Below, one piece after another: positions 21,830 to 34,529 of a stretch of DNA of 64,000 nt (positions are counted from its first letter, which is position 1; every line of letters starts with the position of its first letter). The translations under genes and the position numbers were made by a program. The notes below the pieces were generated by a model. It was not told the DNA's origin, did no database searches, and was given only the letters and a program-made list of their open reading frames with translations. Source of the DNA: Sphaerosporella brunnea (lineage: Eukaryota > Ascomycota > Pezizomycetes > Pezizales > Pyronemataceae); the NCBI GenBank assembly GCA_008704415.1, contig VXIS01000086.1, forward strand, positions 84,292 to 148,291, read 5' to 3'.

Positions 21830-24815
21830 CTACGGGCTCGTAACCCTCCTTCCAACCCTCTCCCTCTCCCCACTCCCATTCTCCTCCCCCACCTCCTCCA
21901 TCCCCGCAGCCTGACCCCCCATCTCTTCCTCACGCCTAACCAATCTCCTCTCCCTTCTTCTCTCAATCTCACGCCCAATCTTGGTCGCCCTCTCAGTGCG
22001 TTTCCTACGTTCCTCAAGAACCTTCTCCCACCCAAACTTCATCCGTTCCTCAAGCAAGGCCTCACCATTCCCCTCCACCCCCTGGCGGAATCGCTCAAGT
22101 TCTTTCCAGCCCTGCCTTTTGCGCGCCTCCATTATGCGCCATAGCACCTTCCTGTCCCGCCCCTTGCGTGCCTCGCGGTGGATACCCTTGAGTGGGAATG
22201 CTATGCACCCCGCAAGCCCCGCTTGCGTTTTGAATACAAGCCCACCGAAGCCCTTGCCGACGCCTTTTATTGCGCCTACAAGGCCCTCGGTTTGCACGCC
22301 TTTGTACGGCTGGGTGACGAGGCCGGTGAACCCGTCGTAGATGCCGAGGGCAAGCCCTTTTCCCGCCGCGCGCATGCCAGAGTGGAAGCCGGTGATGCGC
22401 TGGGGACGGCGGACTTCGTCGCCGTAGAGGCGGGGGGCGTTATGGAAGCCCTGGGCGACGGCCAGAGAGACGTCTAGGGGGGCGCGGACCGAAGAGCGGA
22501 CGATTCTCTTGAGGGACTTCTTAGTGCCGGCGGCGAGGTCGTGGGGAATCGACTGTTTATGTTTCCTATGTGTGGAGGAGTGTGAAGTAGATTTCCAGTC
22601 CTCATCATCTTGATGCTCCCTTTTTGCTTTGCGGAAGCGGTCGCGGAAGCGCCGCCGGGTTGTGGCCGGCTTGAGTTCCTCGACGATGTCGACTTCGTCG
22701 TCGAATCGCTTGGCGCCTTTGATGAGCGTGTATGGGACCCCTATGATTCCCTTTGCCACGCCGGCAATGGATCCAAACAATGCTGAGAACCCGCCCGACA
22801 GTGGTTCTCCCGGGCCATCGTAATCGTTCCATTCAGTGTGCCGTAGTAGCCGCAGGTCTTTCCAATCAATAAACTTTTTTTCTACGAGCCACGCAGCGGC
22901 AATCACCGAAAGTCTTACTCTGGTCCTCCGGACACGCCAGACAGCAACGTTCTCCTGGAGAATATCGCAGCGGATTCCAGGGCCACCAGTACCAGATTTG
23001 CCCTCTCCGGGGCCCATAGGTCCACCTTCACCGTATGTTTTGCCTCGTTTCCCAAGCCCACGCTTCCCCTTCAAATCCAGCTCCGTAAGCCCACGGTAAA
23101 AGCTGGCAACCGCATTTTTGGCGCCATCGCCATCTTCCTCCTTGATCCTGCGGGAGATCGCTTTGGCCGCGTTTTGGCATTCGTCCGAAAGTAGGGTCTT
23201 GATTCCCTCCGCGAGATTTTCCGCAGTCAAGTCTTTGTGCGGAACTGGTTCTGGGCCTGCGCCGGCGTTGTGGATCATGGCACCCCAGAACGGCTGGTCG
23301 CCGAAGAAGGGGACTACCATGGTTGGTTTTCCGTGGAACAGCCCGATGGCTGTTGTGCCTGCCCCGCCATGGTGGACCACTGCGGAAACTTTTGAGAAAA
23401 GCCAGTCGTGCGGTGTGTTGCCCAGCATGAAGACGTTGTCAGAAGCATCTGCTCCTCCCAGGCCGCCCCAGCCTTTACTAACCAGCGCCCTCACACCGGT
23501 AGCTTTGATCGCCTCGAACAAGGTGTGCGTCAACGTATTCGGGTCGTCGACAACAATGCTGCCAAAGCCAATATAAACCGGCGGTTCTCCCGCATCCAGG
23601 AATTTCTGCAAATCCTCCGGCGGCTCGTAGTCTTTGCTCTGGTCGAGAAACACAAACCCGGTGACCTCGATGTGCCTCCCCCAATCCTTCGGCTTCGGAA
23701 TAAGTGCTGGCGACCACATATAGGTATACGGCACTTTGAGTCTGGAGATCATCCCAGGGGCCCACAATGTCGCCACTGGCTCTAGCCTCAACGTTTTCTC
23801 ACGAAACCGGTTTACTAAGTCGCCCAGACCTTGCCACGTCATCATTTCGACCATCGGGTACGAAATTGCATTCGTATATTCACTCCCCATATTTGAGTTG
23901 GCAATGAATGCAAGCGGGTGCGCAATCTCCTGTGTCGGGGAATAGGGGAACGTAAACATCAGATGCAACGGGATCCCCAACTTCTCCGCGCAATGCACAT
24001 GCGCAAACGACGGCGGGTTGGCAATGATAGCATCCGCAATGAACGGCTCGACATCTGCCTCCCCGTGGTCATATGTAGCACCGGTATTATGCGTCGACGA
24101 AGTGACTTCGCTGCGAATCGAAGCATTATCGTTTCGCGGGCGGTATTTGTCCGATGGCTCGATACACGCTCTCCAGAAGCCCTGGAACATCTCGTACATC
24201 TGTTCCCTCCGCTTCGCAATCTCTCCCTGTTTTATAGCTTCGACACCGGGTACGAGTCCCTTCGCCGACCCAATTCCATCAGCCCTCCCCTCTTTCTCCC
24301 ACCATTCACCGGGGTAGATACTATGCACTCACCGGATTCTTAACCATAAACGCCATCAACTCTCCCGGATCCCCACCAACATCAAAAAACTCAACCCCAT
24401 GCTCCCTCACAAACTCCCTAAAAGCGCCATGCGTAGCTAGCCGTACCCTGTGGCCACCCTCCATAAGTCCCTTCGCAATAGCAATAAACGGCTGCACATC
24501 GCCCCTACTGCCAATGACCATGATGACGATATTGAGCCTAGGCAACGGCGCATCCTTGCCTCCCTTCCGCTCCTCCTCCTTCGCCTTCTCCACCGCATCC
24601 GCAAGCTGCCGCGGCAGCGACGCCAGCACCGACGGGTGCAGTGCGTTGAGGCTTATGTGCACCCGCCCATCCCGCGGGGAGACGTGAGCAGCGGTAGTGA
24701 AATCTTTGTACGAGATGCTGAGGGCGTTGGCGGGTAGCGGACGGGTGGCGGGCGACCAAGTATTGCGGATGGACTTGCGGCCAGCCGAGACCGAGGGTCG
24801 GGCAGAAGATGTCAT
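21830..24815 (-). CDS. sterol-glucosyltransferase-like GT1/GT28 protein with C-terminal extension
   Basis: Two exons on the minus strand, 24815-24333 and 24259-21830, joined in phase 0 across a 73-base intron (GTGAGT, GCTGAT branch, GCGAAG acceptor), giving about 970 aa. GSRGDVQPFIA (102-112) marks the N-terminal GT28-type Rossmann half. YIGFGS (390-395) and HHGGAGTTA (457-465) are the nucleotide-sugar binding signature of the C-terminal half, followed by a P.FGDQPFWG motif. These families move glucose from UDP-glucose to sterols or other lipids. No PH or GRAM domain is evident, so the acceptor is open. After about residue 560 an extension includes a Gly-rich hydrophobic stretch (GIYDGFTGLVTQPYKG) that resembles the lipid-transfer-protein VPS13/ATG2 C-terminal region, then a charged helical tail. 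Confidence 0.85.
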
Positions 24816-25669
24816 TGCATACGTTGTTAAAGCAAACCGCAGCAGACAGTGGGTGAATAGTGTTGTGTTGTATGTAAATCGCAGATGATCTGCAAGTCGC
24901 TTTTATATCCCACGGATAAAATAGTAACTAAGTGCACTCGGAGCTGCTCTTTGTCTACACTCGAACTTGAATTAAACTGCATCCAGCCCGTGAAAGACCC
25001 ACTACGTCATAGCCCACCCATGCTGGCATCAAAAGCTTGGCATCCCGATGCAACATCACGTTTGTTAGAGTGCTGGTTCATGACACAAACTTCTACCTCC
25101 GTCAGTTTATCCGAGGCTGAGGTCGACACCTCTTGGGAGGATATCATCCAGATCAGGCTCCGTTCATGTTGAAACCGCTTTGCTTTAGTTTAAACCAATC
25201 CCATCCCCCTCTTCCCCAGACGCAACCCCAAACGACAACAGATCATGTAGCCCCGATATGCAAAATCAAGCAGATGAAGGACAAAGAAAAGGGCACCAGA
25301 TACAGGTAGGTAGGTGACATAGTATGGAGTATTTAAGTAAATAAGAAAATTCTCCAGAAAACATCAAGACGAATTGTTCACATTCAATAAAGACGAAGGG
25401 CATAAGAGCAAAACAAAGGAAAAACTCTGAGCAAAATCGAAGAAACGGAAATAACCCCGCAATTGTTCCAATCCAAACCAAACACACCTCCATCCCGTCC
25501 CATCCCGAAAGCCACAATCTCACCGTTCAAGCACAAGCGCCAAACCTAAAAATATACAGCCATGTATCCAGATCCTAGAAGCAAGGAAACATTCCAATCA
25601 CTCGCGGAACAGCAGAAAAAATCAGACGAACAACACCGTATTACCCAAGCCAATCCCCAAAAAGAACCC
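24816..25669. other. intergenic, divergent 5' and convergent 3' flanks
   Basis: Contains the upstream region of the glycosyltransferase and the 3' untranslated region of the FHA gene. No gene recognised. Confidence 0.45.
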
Positions 25670-28600
25670 TTACTGAGCACTAGCAACCAACGCCGCAAAC
25701 ATGCCGACACCTCCCATGACCGCTCCGGCCATAGCTGCGGTGGCCAGCTTAACAAAGCTTGTGCCGCCAGTCTCGGTTCTCCTGGCCCTCTTGGCAGGAC
25801 GCAGCTGGTCCATAATTTCGTTTTCAGTGCTTGAATCGCTGTCGTTGACAACCAGTTCAGGGTAGTTCGCATCCAGCACGACCACCTCGGGAGCATCCAA
25901 CATTTCCCGATCGGTCTCCGAAACCTGCGGTGGAGGAGCAGCCACATGTTCCTCCATGACGGCCCGCTTTCGCTTCAGGGTAGGCGGAGGGCTGGGGACA
26001 GCAGCCGGGTTCAAGATGTTTTCCAAAGCGGGAGCCGGGGGAACGGAAGGCTTCTCAGCCTCACCTCCGCAATCAGCGGAACCCTCACTCGGAGGTGGGC
26101 TAGCAAAGGCCGTCGGGGGTGCCGGAGTAGCTGTCTTTCCTTTGGGCGACTCATGGTTCATCATATCATCGATCGAGAACTTGCTGTAACCGTTCTTTTT
26201 CGCTTCAACCTCAACCTTAGGAGTTTTGGGGGGTTCTTCAAACAGATGATCCATCAGCATTCCATCGTCATCATTTTCACTCTCCATCTCGCAGTAATAG
26301 TTGTCCTCGAAGTCCACGTCTTCGTCGTCAAATTCCGCATCCTGATCGCACTCCTGCTCGGGTGCTGGTTGATCCACCTCATCCGCTTTCCGGGTCTCAG
26401 GCGCAGACTCCTTACGCCATTGTTCGGCCATCGACCTCAAGAGGGACGCATAGTTAGATTTCTGGGGCATGGGCTCAACTGATTGTTTCGGAGTTTCCAT
26501 AGGCTTAGGCGTAGGCACGTGGATGTTGAGCGGTATGAACCACTCAGGGGAAGAAATGGGTCCAGTCTCGGACCAACGATCAGGGGCAGGCACAGGCGGG
26601 AATGGTGAGGGAGACTTTTCGACGCCATGGTTCATCTGAGAGGAGACCTTTGCAAAGTTATCGGCTCTCGAAGAAAAGAACTCGCGCTTGGACTCGGTCA
26701 TGGTGGCCTGGGTGTTGGGAATCCAGCGTGTGTGGTGGCAAGTTGTGGCCTGTTGCTGAATCCGGTCCTTGAACTGCTGGAGCACCGCGACCTTTTGGGG
26801 TCTGCCGATAGGAGGAAGCATAGGAGAAGCAACTATACAAACTCAGCATGAGTTTGATTTCAAGTCCAAATGAAAACTTACCTTCGCGAAGAGGAATGAA
26901 CGAGCCCATGCGCTCGGTTCCGGGCCAGATGTTGGACGGTTTGGAGCTCATTACCTCCGGTGGAGATGCAGGCTCGGAAGCAGAAACACTCTTGGTAGGC
27001 TTGGGGGTGGGGTGGGTAGTGGGCTTAGGCATGGTCTCGTTCTCGGGAGCCTTGTCGTGCACCTCCGGAACATCTGCTTCCTCCTCCATCTCCTCCTTGG
27101 CCATTCCAGAACCAGCGTCAGACTCGCCATCCGATAACTCATAAAGCACCTCAGCCTCATCATCGCTGTCAAATTCCTCATCGGACCCAGAAAGATCGAT
27201 ATAAACAGGCTTAGAGGGCTGTTGTTCCGCCGTCTTCTCTGCCGTCTTGGTGGCAAAGTTAGCAGGCTTGTCGATGATCTTGAGGGCGTCGGCTTCCTGC
27301 TCATCAACGTCGATAAGATCGACCACCTTGATTGGCTTCTCGAGGTTGTCGACCTGGGTCTTGTTTACCAAGCTGTGAATGGTGGACATTCTCTGACGAG
27401 GCTTATCATCCTGATTGTTGGCTCTGAGTTCTTGAGCGATCAGGTCCATCATAGACGCTGACTTTAATTCGAAGCCCTGCTTACTATCCGAATCCAGGGT
27501 GTCCTTTGTGGTCCGTTCGTGGAGTTCCGGGATTTCTTCATTGCGTGCAAAAGGAGTTGGCGCGGCCTCAGGGGCCTTGTGTGAAGAGTCTGACCTGTGA
27601 GCCGGAGCGGGGGAAGAGCTGCAGCCAGAGCTGTTCTCCTCCTGCGAATGCCCGTCCTCGTCATACATCTCATAGTCATCCTCTCCACTCTCATACTCCA
27701 GGTCCTGGGAGGTTACGCCATAGCCAGTGCGGGCTTTAGTGGGAACAGGACTTGGAGACCTTCTCCATGTTAGCTTCAAACGATGTAGCATAGTGCAGGT
27801 CATACCTCATGCGTTCCCACTGAACTTCACACCGGAAAGTCTTTGCAGGATAGACATCTTCTCCCCTCGTAACCTCGGCTCCAAATGTAACCTCCGTTCC
27901 TTCCTGCAGCTCGGCGGTTTCGTTTGGATGGAGCTGCAGCCCGTTCACGAAGGTTCCGTGCATGGACTTCGAATCTTGGATGACAATCTGCATCTCCGAA
28001 GTGTGGTTAGGTTATCCAAAGAATGAAACAAAGATCGAACAATGAGTGAACAGCAAACAATGAACAGTTCAGGAGAAGAACAGTAGATCAAACGTAGAAA
28101 CGTAGTAGATGCAAGAGGCCACAGAGTAAGAAACACGAAGAAAAGCCAGCACAACATAAAAGCAAAAAAATAAGTTAAAAAAGACCAGATAAAAAAAGTA
28201 GGCCAACGAACCTTACGGTGCGGGTGCAAAATCATGCGGACCTCAGCGTGGGCTCTACTCATGACCGGGCTCTCAAAGAAGCCGTTGTTAGGACCGGCGA
28301 AGAGTCCCTTGGCCTCGTTCCTACTGCTCCGGCCGATCGAAGCCGAGGGTTTCTCCGAGTTGAGTTGGATCGTGCGAGTAAACTCGTTGCTGTTGTTGCC
28401 CTTGATGACCGAAGGATATGCGCCCGGCACCGTTGAGGACTTTTGGTGGTGGGTATGTGGGTGGAGGAAAAGTTTGGCTGTTGGGCAAAGTTAGCAGCAG
28501 CCCAAAGTTTCTCAAAGAAACTGAACCCAGAAGAGTGCAAAATGAATGCGACGAAAGTATGACTCGCAGCAACGGAACGCCAGATAAATTCTTTCTTCAA

Positions 28601-28718
28601 AACAGGTCGAAACCGGGCTATGTTCCGCACGAGGGCTGCGGAGACGGTGAGGGAGAACGAGGGAAATGGAGGGGGCTACCAGGCGGCAGCCTTGCCTGAG
28701 CGACTTACCCCGATACAT
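25670..28718 (-). CDS. FHA-domain protein with C-terminal membrane anchor
   Basis: Five exons: 28718-28709, 28477-28212, 27993-27806, 27759-26882, 26832-25670, giving 834 aa. Phases agree at every junction and introns 1, 3 and 4 have clean donors (GTAAGT, GTATGA, GTAAGT); intron 2 has GTTCGT. The FHA fold is at about 38-125: GRSS (52-55), SRAH (77-80) and SMHGTFVNG (102-110) are its phosphothreonine-binding loops. A long acidic, Ser/Pro-rich and probably disordered middle follows (DLSGSDEEFDSDDEAE; later a DEDVDFEDNYY patch). Basic KRKR and RPAKRARR patches could be nuclear signals. Residues about 807-831 are hydrophobic with AGAVMGG, a likely tail anchor. FHA domains bind pThr peptides in signalling and DNA-damage responses. 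The tiny 10-base first exon is the least certain part. Confidence 0.75.
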
Positions 28719-31435
28719 TTCGATTACTGAGGCAGAGCGGTGCAAAGGGTTCCGTCCCTCTCAAAAGTTGCTTTCACAGCTACACGGCGCAGCGTTTCAC
28801 GTCCAGCTATCGATGTTTCTCGGGGAGCGAAAAGAGTTGGCGGGGCAGCTTTCAACGGCGGTAGATTGAGGGGGGAAGGTGGGTGGTGGGGCGATGCGGG
28901 AACCAGGAATCTGAGAGTTGGGTGGGAGGGGGGGGGTTGAGCTCAGGCGACAACGGGAACAGCACGGGTTGTATGTGGGCTTCTCTTCGCTCTCGCACAG
29001 AAGAATAGAAACGCGAACAGAGCTGGCTGACACCCTTCTCTGGGGGGAGGATATCGCACTGGGTCGACTCAGAAGCAGGAAGGGCGGTTGGGGTTGTGTC
29101 GAGGAGGAGGAGGAGTAGGAGGAGAGTGCGGGGCTGCGGGTGAGCTTCTTGGAGCTCGGTCCTGTGCGCGCGCCCAAATGCAAAATGACTCCAGACCCAC
29201 ACCCAGAACTGCCCAAAAGAGGAGATGGCGGTGTCTGGAACGGGTCATTTAATCGCCATTACGGTGAGGCTCCCGCGCTCTCATTGGCTGCGAGGTTGAT
29301 GCCTGAAACGAGAACAGAGGATACTTGACGTTCTGCGCACATGTAGAGTAACTCCTCTGCAGCACGGCATCTGACACCTGGTCGCTGCAATCCCCTCAAC
29401 TCACAGCATTCTCTCGCAATGCGCTTTAAACTGCTCGCTCTCGCGCCTCAGCCAGAGCTCTCTCTCGCGCCGCCAGCTCAGAGATACGAAGCTCTTTCGT
29501 GAGCTATGGGAAGCTCTTCCGCTTCCGACCTCAGGCGTCACGCTAAGCCCGACTGGGCACTATTAAGGGTCAATTCTGCCCCACCCGCGTTCTGGACTAC
29601 AAACAACCCGACATGCAATCCGAACGGCACTTCAAAAGAACAGAACAAGCCAGAAGCTGAAGCGATGTGCTTTGAACTCTGCGGCCGATGATAACATGCT
29701 GAGTTGTTCGCTGCGGAAACATTCCAGCCAATGCGCAAGCCCTTTCGCCGGTACAGAGTGTACGCAGCGAGAGTCTCGGATCTGCTCTACTAGTACTAGT
29801 ACACCACGCGGCGATAGGTTGAATCATAGTTGAGCACTCAACATGATCCCATGTTAGAGTACATCCCAGCCCTTGTGAGCGACTCACAAAATCTCACACA
29901 AAATTAAAAATCACGGGTGTTTATCAATCGGGAGGTGTAGCCTCCTTCGCCGGATCGACGTATGCCCGAGCCGAATCCGAGTCTGCCGGAGCCCGGCTGG
30001 AGCTGTTCACCGACTCCCTACAACCAATATCAAAAATCAAGCTACCGATTCCTTGTCACACATCACTCCATGGAGATGCTTCGGAAGATACATAGCTGAT
30101 ACTCCGTAAAAACGCTCAACTCAATCCGGCAAATGTGAGTGAGATGCTGTGCAAGTCAAAGTCGTGTTGGCCTCAGTAGCCGAGTGACCACCAGTGAAGC
30201 TTCTGGCACCCATCCCCTGCCAACTTCACGGCTTATATCACTCAGCAGGCTGAAGACTGCTACGGACAGCACTGGGTACAGAGGGCGATGTTTTGGCGAT
30301 GAGCTACTGTATGCGACGCTTTTGAAGCCGCTCCTGAAGACGGAAGGTGTGAGCACAGCGGCGCAAGGCCTCGGGCTGGGCGTAGAACGCCACCGTATGC
30401 AAATTGGATCGCTACCGACAAGGTGTCCGCAGAGATTCTCCATTATGGGAGGCCACAGACCAGTTGCTTCTTGCACGCAGGAAGCATCTCGAAGGCGGGT
30501 GCGCTTCTTATGTTTGAACTCCTACGAGGTCCGCGATGTTGACTACTGCCAATGTCATCTATCATGCGCACCGACCATTACCGCTGGCTACTTCCCTGCT
30601 AGTCCTCGACGCCCGTGCGGGGATGAAGCTTTTTCCTCCTTGAAAGGAAGTTATTCTACTCGATGTAAAAATCGTGGCTAGATGTGTATGTCTGCATGTG
30701 TGAGTGATTTGATGTCATTCGGCCCCTGAGAACTGTCGATTCCCTGTGTTCAAAGCTCCCCATCAAAACAGCGTGGCGTGGAGTGGATTGCCGACACCAA
30801 ATGGCGGGTTCTACCTACCGCGTCTCATGTGGTCCAGACCTGTGCGGGAGAACGAAAGTGCACAGTATCCTCAGCTTGAGACTTCCTCTGGTAGGCCTAG
30901 GAGATGGTTAGGTGCCAGCTACATACCAAGAACTACCTACACACTCAGAGAGGGAGCGGGAAGGAAGCAGAGTTCTGGATCAGTGCGGTGCTGGGTGGCC
31001 ATGGAAAAGAGACTACAACATGAATCAAGTATGTGCAGTACTCTTAGAGATATGCTCATCACGACAAGTCACTCGCCCATTTAACGTTGCTGTCCACCAT
31101 CTGGTAGATTGTGAGAAACCCGATGTCCGAGTTCATGCAATTGCAAAGCGCATATGCGGACTCCGAAATGCATTGCACATGTGCCTCTGGATGCACAACA
31201 ACCAAAGAAGTAGTGGGTCAGACTTGCATTGACGCATAGTCAGAAAGCCACGCCGCAACCTGCGTGGGGACGGCGCGTGATTGCATTCGAGGAGGGGAAC
31301 TTTTCGATTCAGGCTTCGGTGGATTCAGTACAGTTAAAACTCATATGGTGTCGTGCAGGTCTGCCGATATACATAAGAAACGTTATGATGCCTTTGTCCG
31401 TGAATACACTGGGTGACTTCCCGCGGCCATGTTGA
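28719..31435. other. long intergenic region
   Basis: Begins as the promoter of the FHA gene (GA-rich near 29090-29125) and continues with no recognisable gene. Frames at 30139-30681 and 30746-31084 have no family resemblance. The last part abuts a LINE remnant and may be older transposon sequence. Confidence 0.4.
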
Positions 31436-31946
31436 CATGTTTCATGCTGGCAAGGCCCCTCCCGGCCCATACTGGCCGCCGACAGGACGACAAGTGCTGG
31501 TGGTGCCTTAGCGGCGCCGTCCAGACGCGTGACCACCTCTTCAAGTTCTGTAGGAAGTGGAAGAACGAGCAGAGGATCCGCTGGAAGGAGGTTTTGGATG
31601 CTACGAGAGAGAAGGGGCAGAAGCGGTGGCCAGCTACGGCCACTTCTGCCTTACTCGCCGATGACAGGTGTACGAAGGCGGTGATGGATTTCCTTAGCAC
31701 CACCAAAGTTGGGGCCTGGCCTGACAAAGGCTTCATGTTCTGAGAACCTCTGCCCATGACGTGTTACGAGTTTCCTTGGTGCGCGTATCTTACACGGTGT
31801 GATTTCCTTAGTCCTTTTTCTTCGAGGAGCCGCAGGCCTCAGTAGTCGGCTTCGCCGAAGGGGTAGCACAGTCTCTTCCTGTTGTTTATTTCATTGCCGC
31901 AAGCGGCCGAATACAATATGATTAAAACAAAACAAAACATGTTCCA
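31436..31946 (+). pseudogene. LINE retrotransposon 3' end with A-rich tail
   Basis: An open 104-codon frame (31429-31743) ends a LINE ORF2: DDKCWWCLSGAVQTRDHLFKF is the Cys-rich motif, then KWKNEQRIRWKEV and CTKAVMDFLSTTKVGAWP. The 3' UTR contains GCCGCAAGCGGCCGAATACA and finishes in an AAAACA repeat tail at about 31920-31942. The same layout is seen in the copy ending at 21068. This copy is strongly 5'-truncated. It is the best preserved of the three in the window, with no stop across the C-terminal motif. Confidence 0.78.
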
Positions 31947-32284
31947 TGCAACAAACAACAATCTATACGTGCTGTATAGATCCAATGAATAGAACAGGGC
32001 CTCCTGTCTATAGCAACGGTCTATTTAGCAGTGATAGAACGCCAAAAATCAGGTCGAAACTTCCAATCCAGCGGGCAGGTAATTTTTCTATTCGGTCCCA
32101 ATAGAGCGACGGGAAGTCACCCGGTTGGGTGTAGCTGGCAGGTTTCCATCGCGATGCTTCACAGGATATCACTCTTTCCGAGGCGGGGACCCTGTTTTGT
32201 CAGGGTCCGAAGTTTTTGCATGTGAACATGGCGTACTGTGCATGCCTCTCAGCCGCACTCAACGCCACCACCATCACCATCACA
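31947..32284. other. intergenic, promoter of the HAD gene
   Basis: No gene. Ends in CACCATCAC repeats immediately before the HAD start codon. Confidence 0.4.
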
Positions 32285-33135
32285 ATGTCCCCTCTCGCCC
32301 GCCTCCGCTTCTTGCCCCTCCTTCCCAAGCTCCCACAAGCCCCGGCTCCGAAACTCCAAGGCATAATCTTCGATCTCGACGGCACGCTGACAACGCCGCA
32401 GCCCTGGATGTTTTCAAAAATCCGGGCGCTATTGAAAATCCCAGCGTCTCAGGAGATCCTGGAGTTTGTGACCGCCCCATCCTGGTCGGAGAGGGAGAGG
32501 GCGGAGATGATGCGCGTGGTTCGGGAGGTGGAATGGGAGGCGATGCTGGAGATGCGGCTGGCGCCAGGGGTTGCTAAGTTGGTGGGGTGGCTGGGAGAGA
32601 GGGGCGTGAGGCGCGCAGTGCTGACTAGGAATTATATGTGCGTTCCCTTTCCCCTTTCTTCTAGAGGAGAGGGCTGACGGGGGCAGGGAGCCGGTAGGTT
32701 GCGTGTTTCTCCCCCCCGCGGTGGGCAGGGGCTAAAAAGGCTTAGGTAGCCCATTGTGAGAAACTACTTGGCATAAGGTTTGAGGGAGTGGTTACCAGGG
32801 CGTTTCGGCCATGGAAGCCGGCGCCGGATGGGGTGCTGAGAATTGCGGGGATGTGGGGGCTAGCGAATGCTGAGGGATTGATGATGGTGGGCGATTCCGA
32901 GGAGGATGTGGTTGCTGGTTTTCAGGCTGGTGCTGCTACGGTGTTAGTTAGAAGGCGAGGAAATTGTGGAATCAGGGAGAGAAGGGAGGTCGGGAAGGTT
33001 GTTGACAGGTATGTGATTGAGGTTTGGAGGGGGCTTGTGATGATGCTGATGTGCTGCAGGCTAGATGAGTTGATTCCGATGCTTGAGGAAGGGTTTAGGG
33101 AGGACTTCAGGCCGCCAGAAGACAATGTGCGGTGA
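32285..33135 (+). CDS. HAD-superfamily phosphatase (phosphoglycolate phosphatase-like)
   Basis: Three exons, 32285-32637, 32778-33008 and 33060-33135, all phase-consistent, giving 219 aa. The second intron (GTATGT...CTGCAG, 51 bases) is a multiple of three, so the frame reads through it, but its removal gives VVDRLDELIPML, a more HAD-like end. All four HAD motifs are visible: FDLDGTLT (Asp30 nucleophile, Asp32 acid/base), LTRN (Thr114), WKPAPDG (Lys131) and GDSEEDV (Asp157, Asp161). This predicts a soluble Mg-dependent phosphatase for a small metabolite. The substrate cannot be told from sequence. An in-frame ATG at 32216 would add 23 residues; the one at 32285 was chosen because it gives MSPLARL directly before the conserved part. 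Confidence 0.82.
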
Positions 33136-34381
33136 ACTGGAACACGCTACGAGTACCTATGATTGATTTGCTTAGAACACTTGAAATCAAATCTTTGAAC
33201 ATCCTCCACCGGGTTCTCTCCTATACCGTTGATAATCAAAACAAAGTTTATAGGCACAGAACAAAAGAATTGTTTCCAGGTCGCCCCCAAAAGTTCTGAC
33301 CCCAATTCGAAGCGACCGCTCTACCACTAAGAGAGATCACTATACCCCTTGTTTTTCTTTGTTATCGATGTCTAGGGGTGATGCGAAGCGATCACGAAGC
33401 TTTCCGTGCTCTGTATTCCGAGGTTTTGAGTGATAGGGACTTGCCCCAGGCCTGTCCATAGTGATAATCAGCTCGATTGGCAATCAGTTCATCACCGGCA
33501 TATAGTTTCTAGAAGGAAATCCAGCACTAGGCGGAGTCGGTAGGAATTTATCGGGTGACTTTTCAATATTTTTGGGACGAACTGTGGTGCAGGCTCCATA
33601 AACTTAATGTCTCTAGGCGTGTATATACCGCCCACCCCGATTTCTTGCCGCCATTGGCCATATCGTCCGTGTAATTTGCACAAACCACCAAATGGTGGAT
33701 AGATCAATTAGAATATGTAGTTGATCTAACTATAGCTCTCACACGTGTGCTCTCTTCGAATGGTCATCATCATCTTTATCGCTCATACTGGCGCGTAGCG
33801 CCAATGTCTGTCAGAGTAGGCAAGTTCTTGTCACCATTGTCAAAGTTTCGTCAGTGCCCCCTTCTCTTGCTGACGCCGGTCAGGATACGGTTAAGCAGCA
33901 AAGTTAGCATTGGGTGAATTCGGCCCGCCAACATCGCGGAGAAAATATATCTCGGTTGCCATAAATCGACAGCCTGGGCAATGGGTTTTACCGCTTCCTT
34001 ACCTTGGTTTCTCATGGTGTGTGTCGAATTCTACTCGCACAGATGACTCGATACCTGTCGAGGGAGCTACTGCTAACACTAGGCGGAAGACCGAGTGACT
34101 CGACATGAATGCCTCGGCTCCTCGGGGGCGAGTGCAGTAAATTAACAGCACCCGGGCCAGTATACTCCAGTGCATGAGCAACCTTTAATATCATAGCCTG
34201 TTGGCCGTTGCATGTTCCTACTATCTCTGGTTCTTGCTGCCTGCAGCCCTGGTTACGCTTGAATTTCAATGCTGCGTTATCCTGTGCGCGCGCGGTATAG
34301 ATAGGAGCCGATACGACAGCTGCAGGCAAGAAAAGTGTGGTTGAAGGAAGGCGTCGAGCTTGCACTTCACGTATTGATAAC
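33136..34381. other. intergenic, degenerate tRNA-like stretch inside
   Basis: No gene. The minus strand at about 33282-33342 contains a D-arm-like TAGTGGTAGAGCGG and scrambled downstream parts, but no complete cloverleaf. Confidence 0.4.
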
Positions 34382-34450
34382 AAGTGTTGTCAATAGCCAG
34401 CCCAAAAAGCCGAAGCCAGCCGGGCCGGCTACCGTAAGCAGTCAGCCCAG
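34382..34450. mobile_element. solo hAT-type terminus
   Basis: Begins CAAGTGTTGTCAATAGCCAGCC, close to the left end of the 400-bp MITE at 6011 (CAGTGTTATCAGTAGCCAGCC), and continues with GCCAGCCGGGCCGGC-like subterminal sequence. The other terminus is not found nearby, so it is a broken element. Confidence 0.5.
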
Positions 34451-34529
34451 AGTTCGAACTTAGAAGCCAGCCTCACAGAGGCTTGCGGAATTGGCGTCCA
34501 CGTTGTTTTGTTGTCAATAAATGAGCATC

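Noticed and set aside
28259..28630. Frames antisense or shifted within the FHA gene (for example the 123-codon one)
   Set aside because: They overlap the FHA exon and the first intron in other frames. The spliced FHA model explains this DNA.
33282..33342. tRNA-like sequence on the minus strand
   Set aside because: A D-arm-like TAGTGGTAGAGCGG is present, but the anticodon and T arms do not form a consistent cloverleaf and no clear anticodon can be assigned. At most it is a degenerate tRNA-derived fragment.
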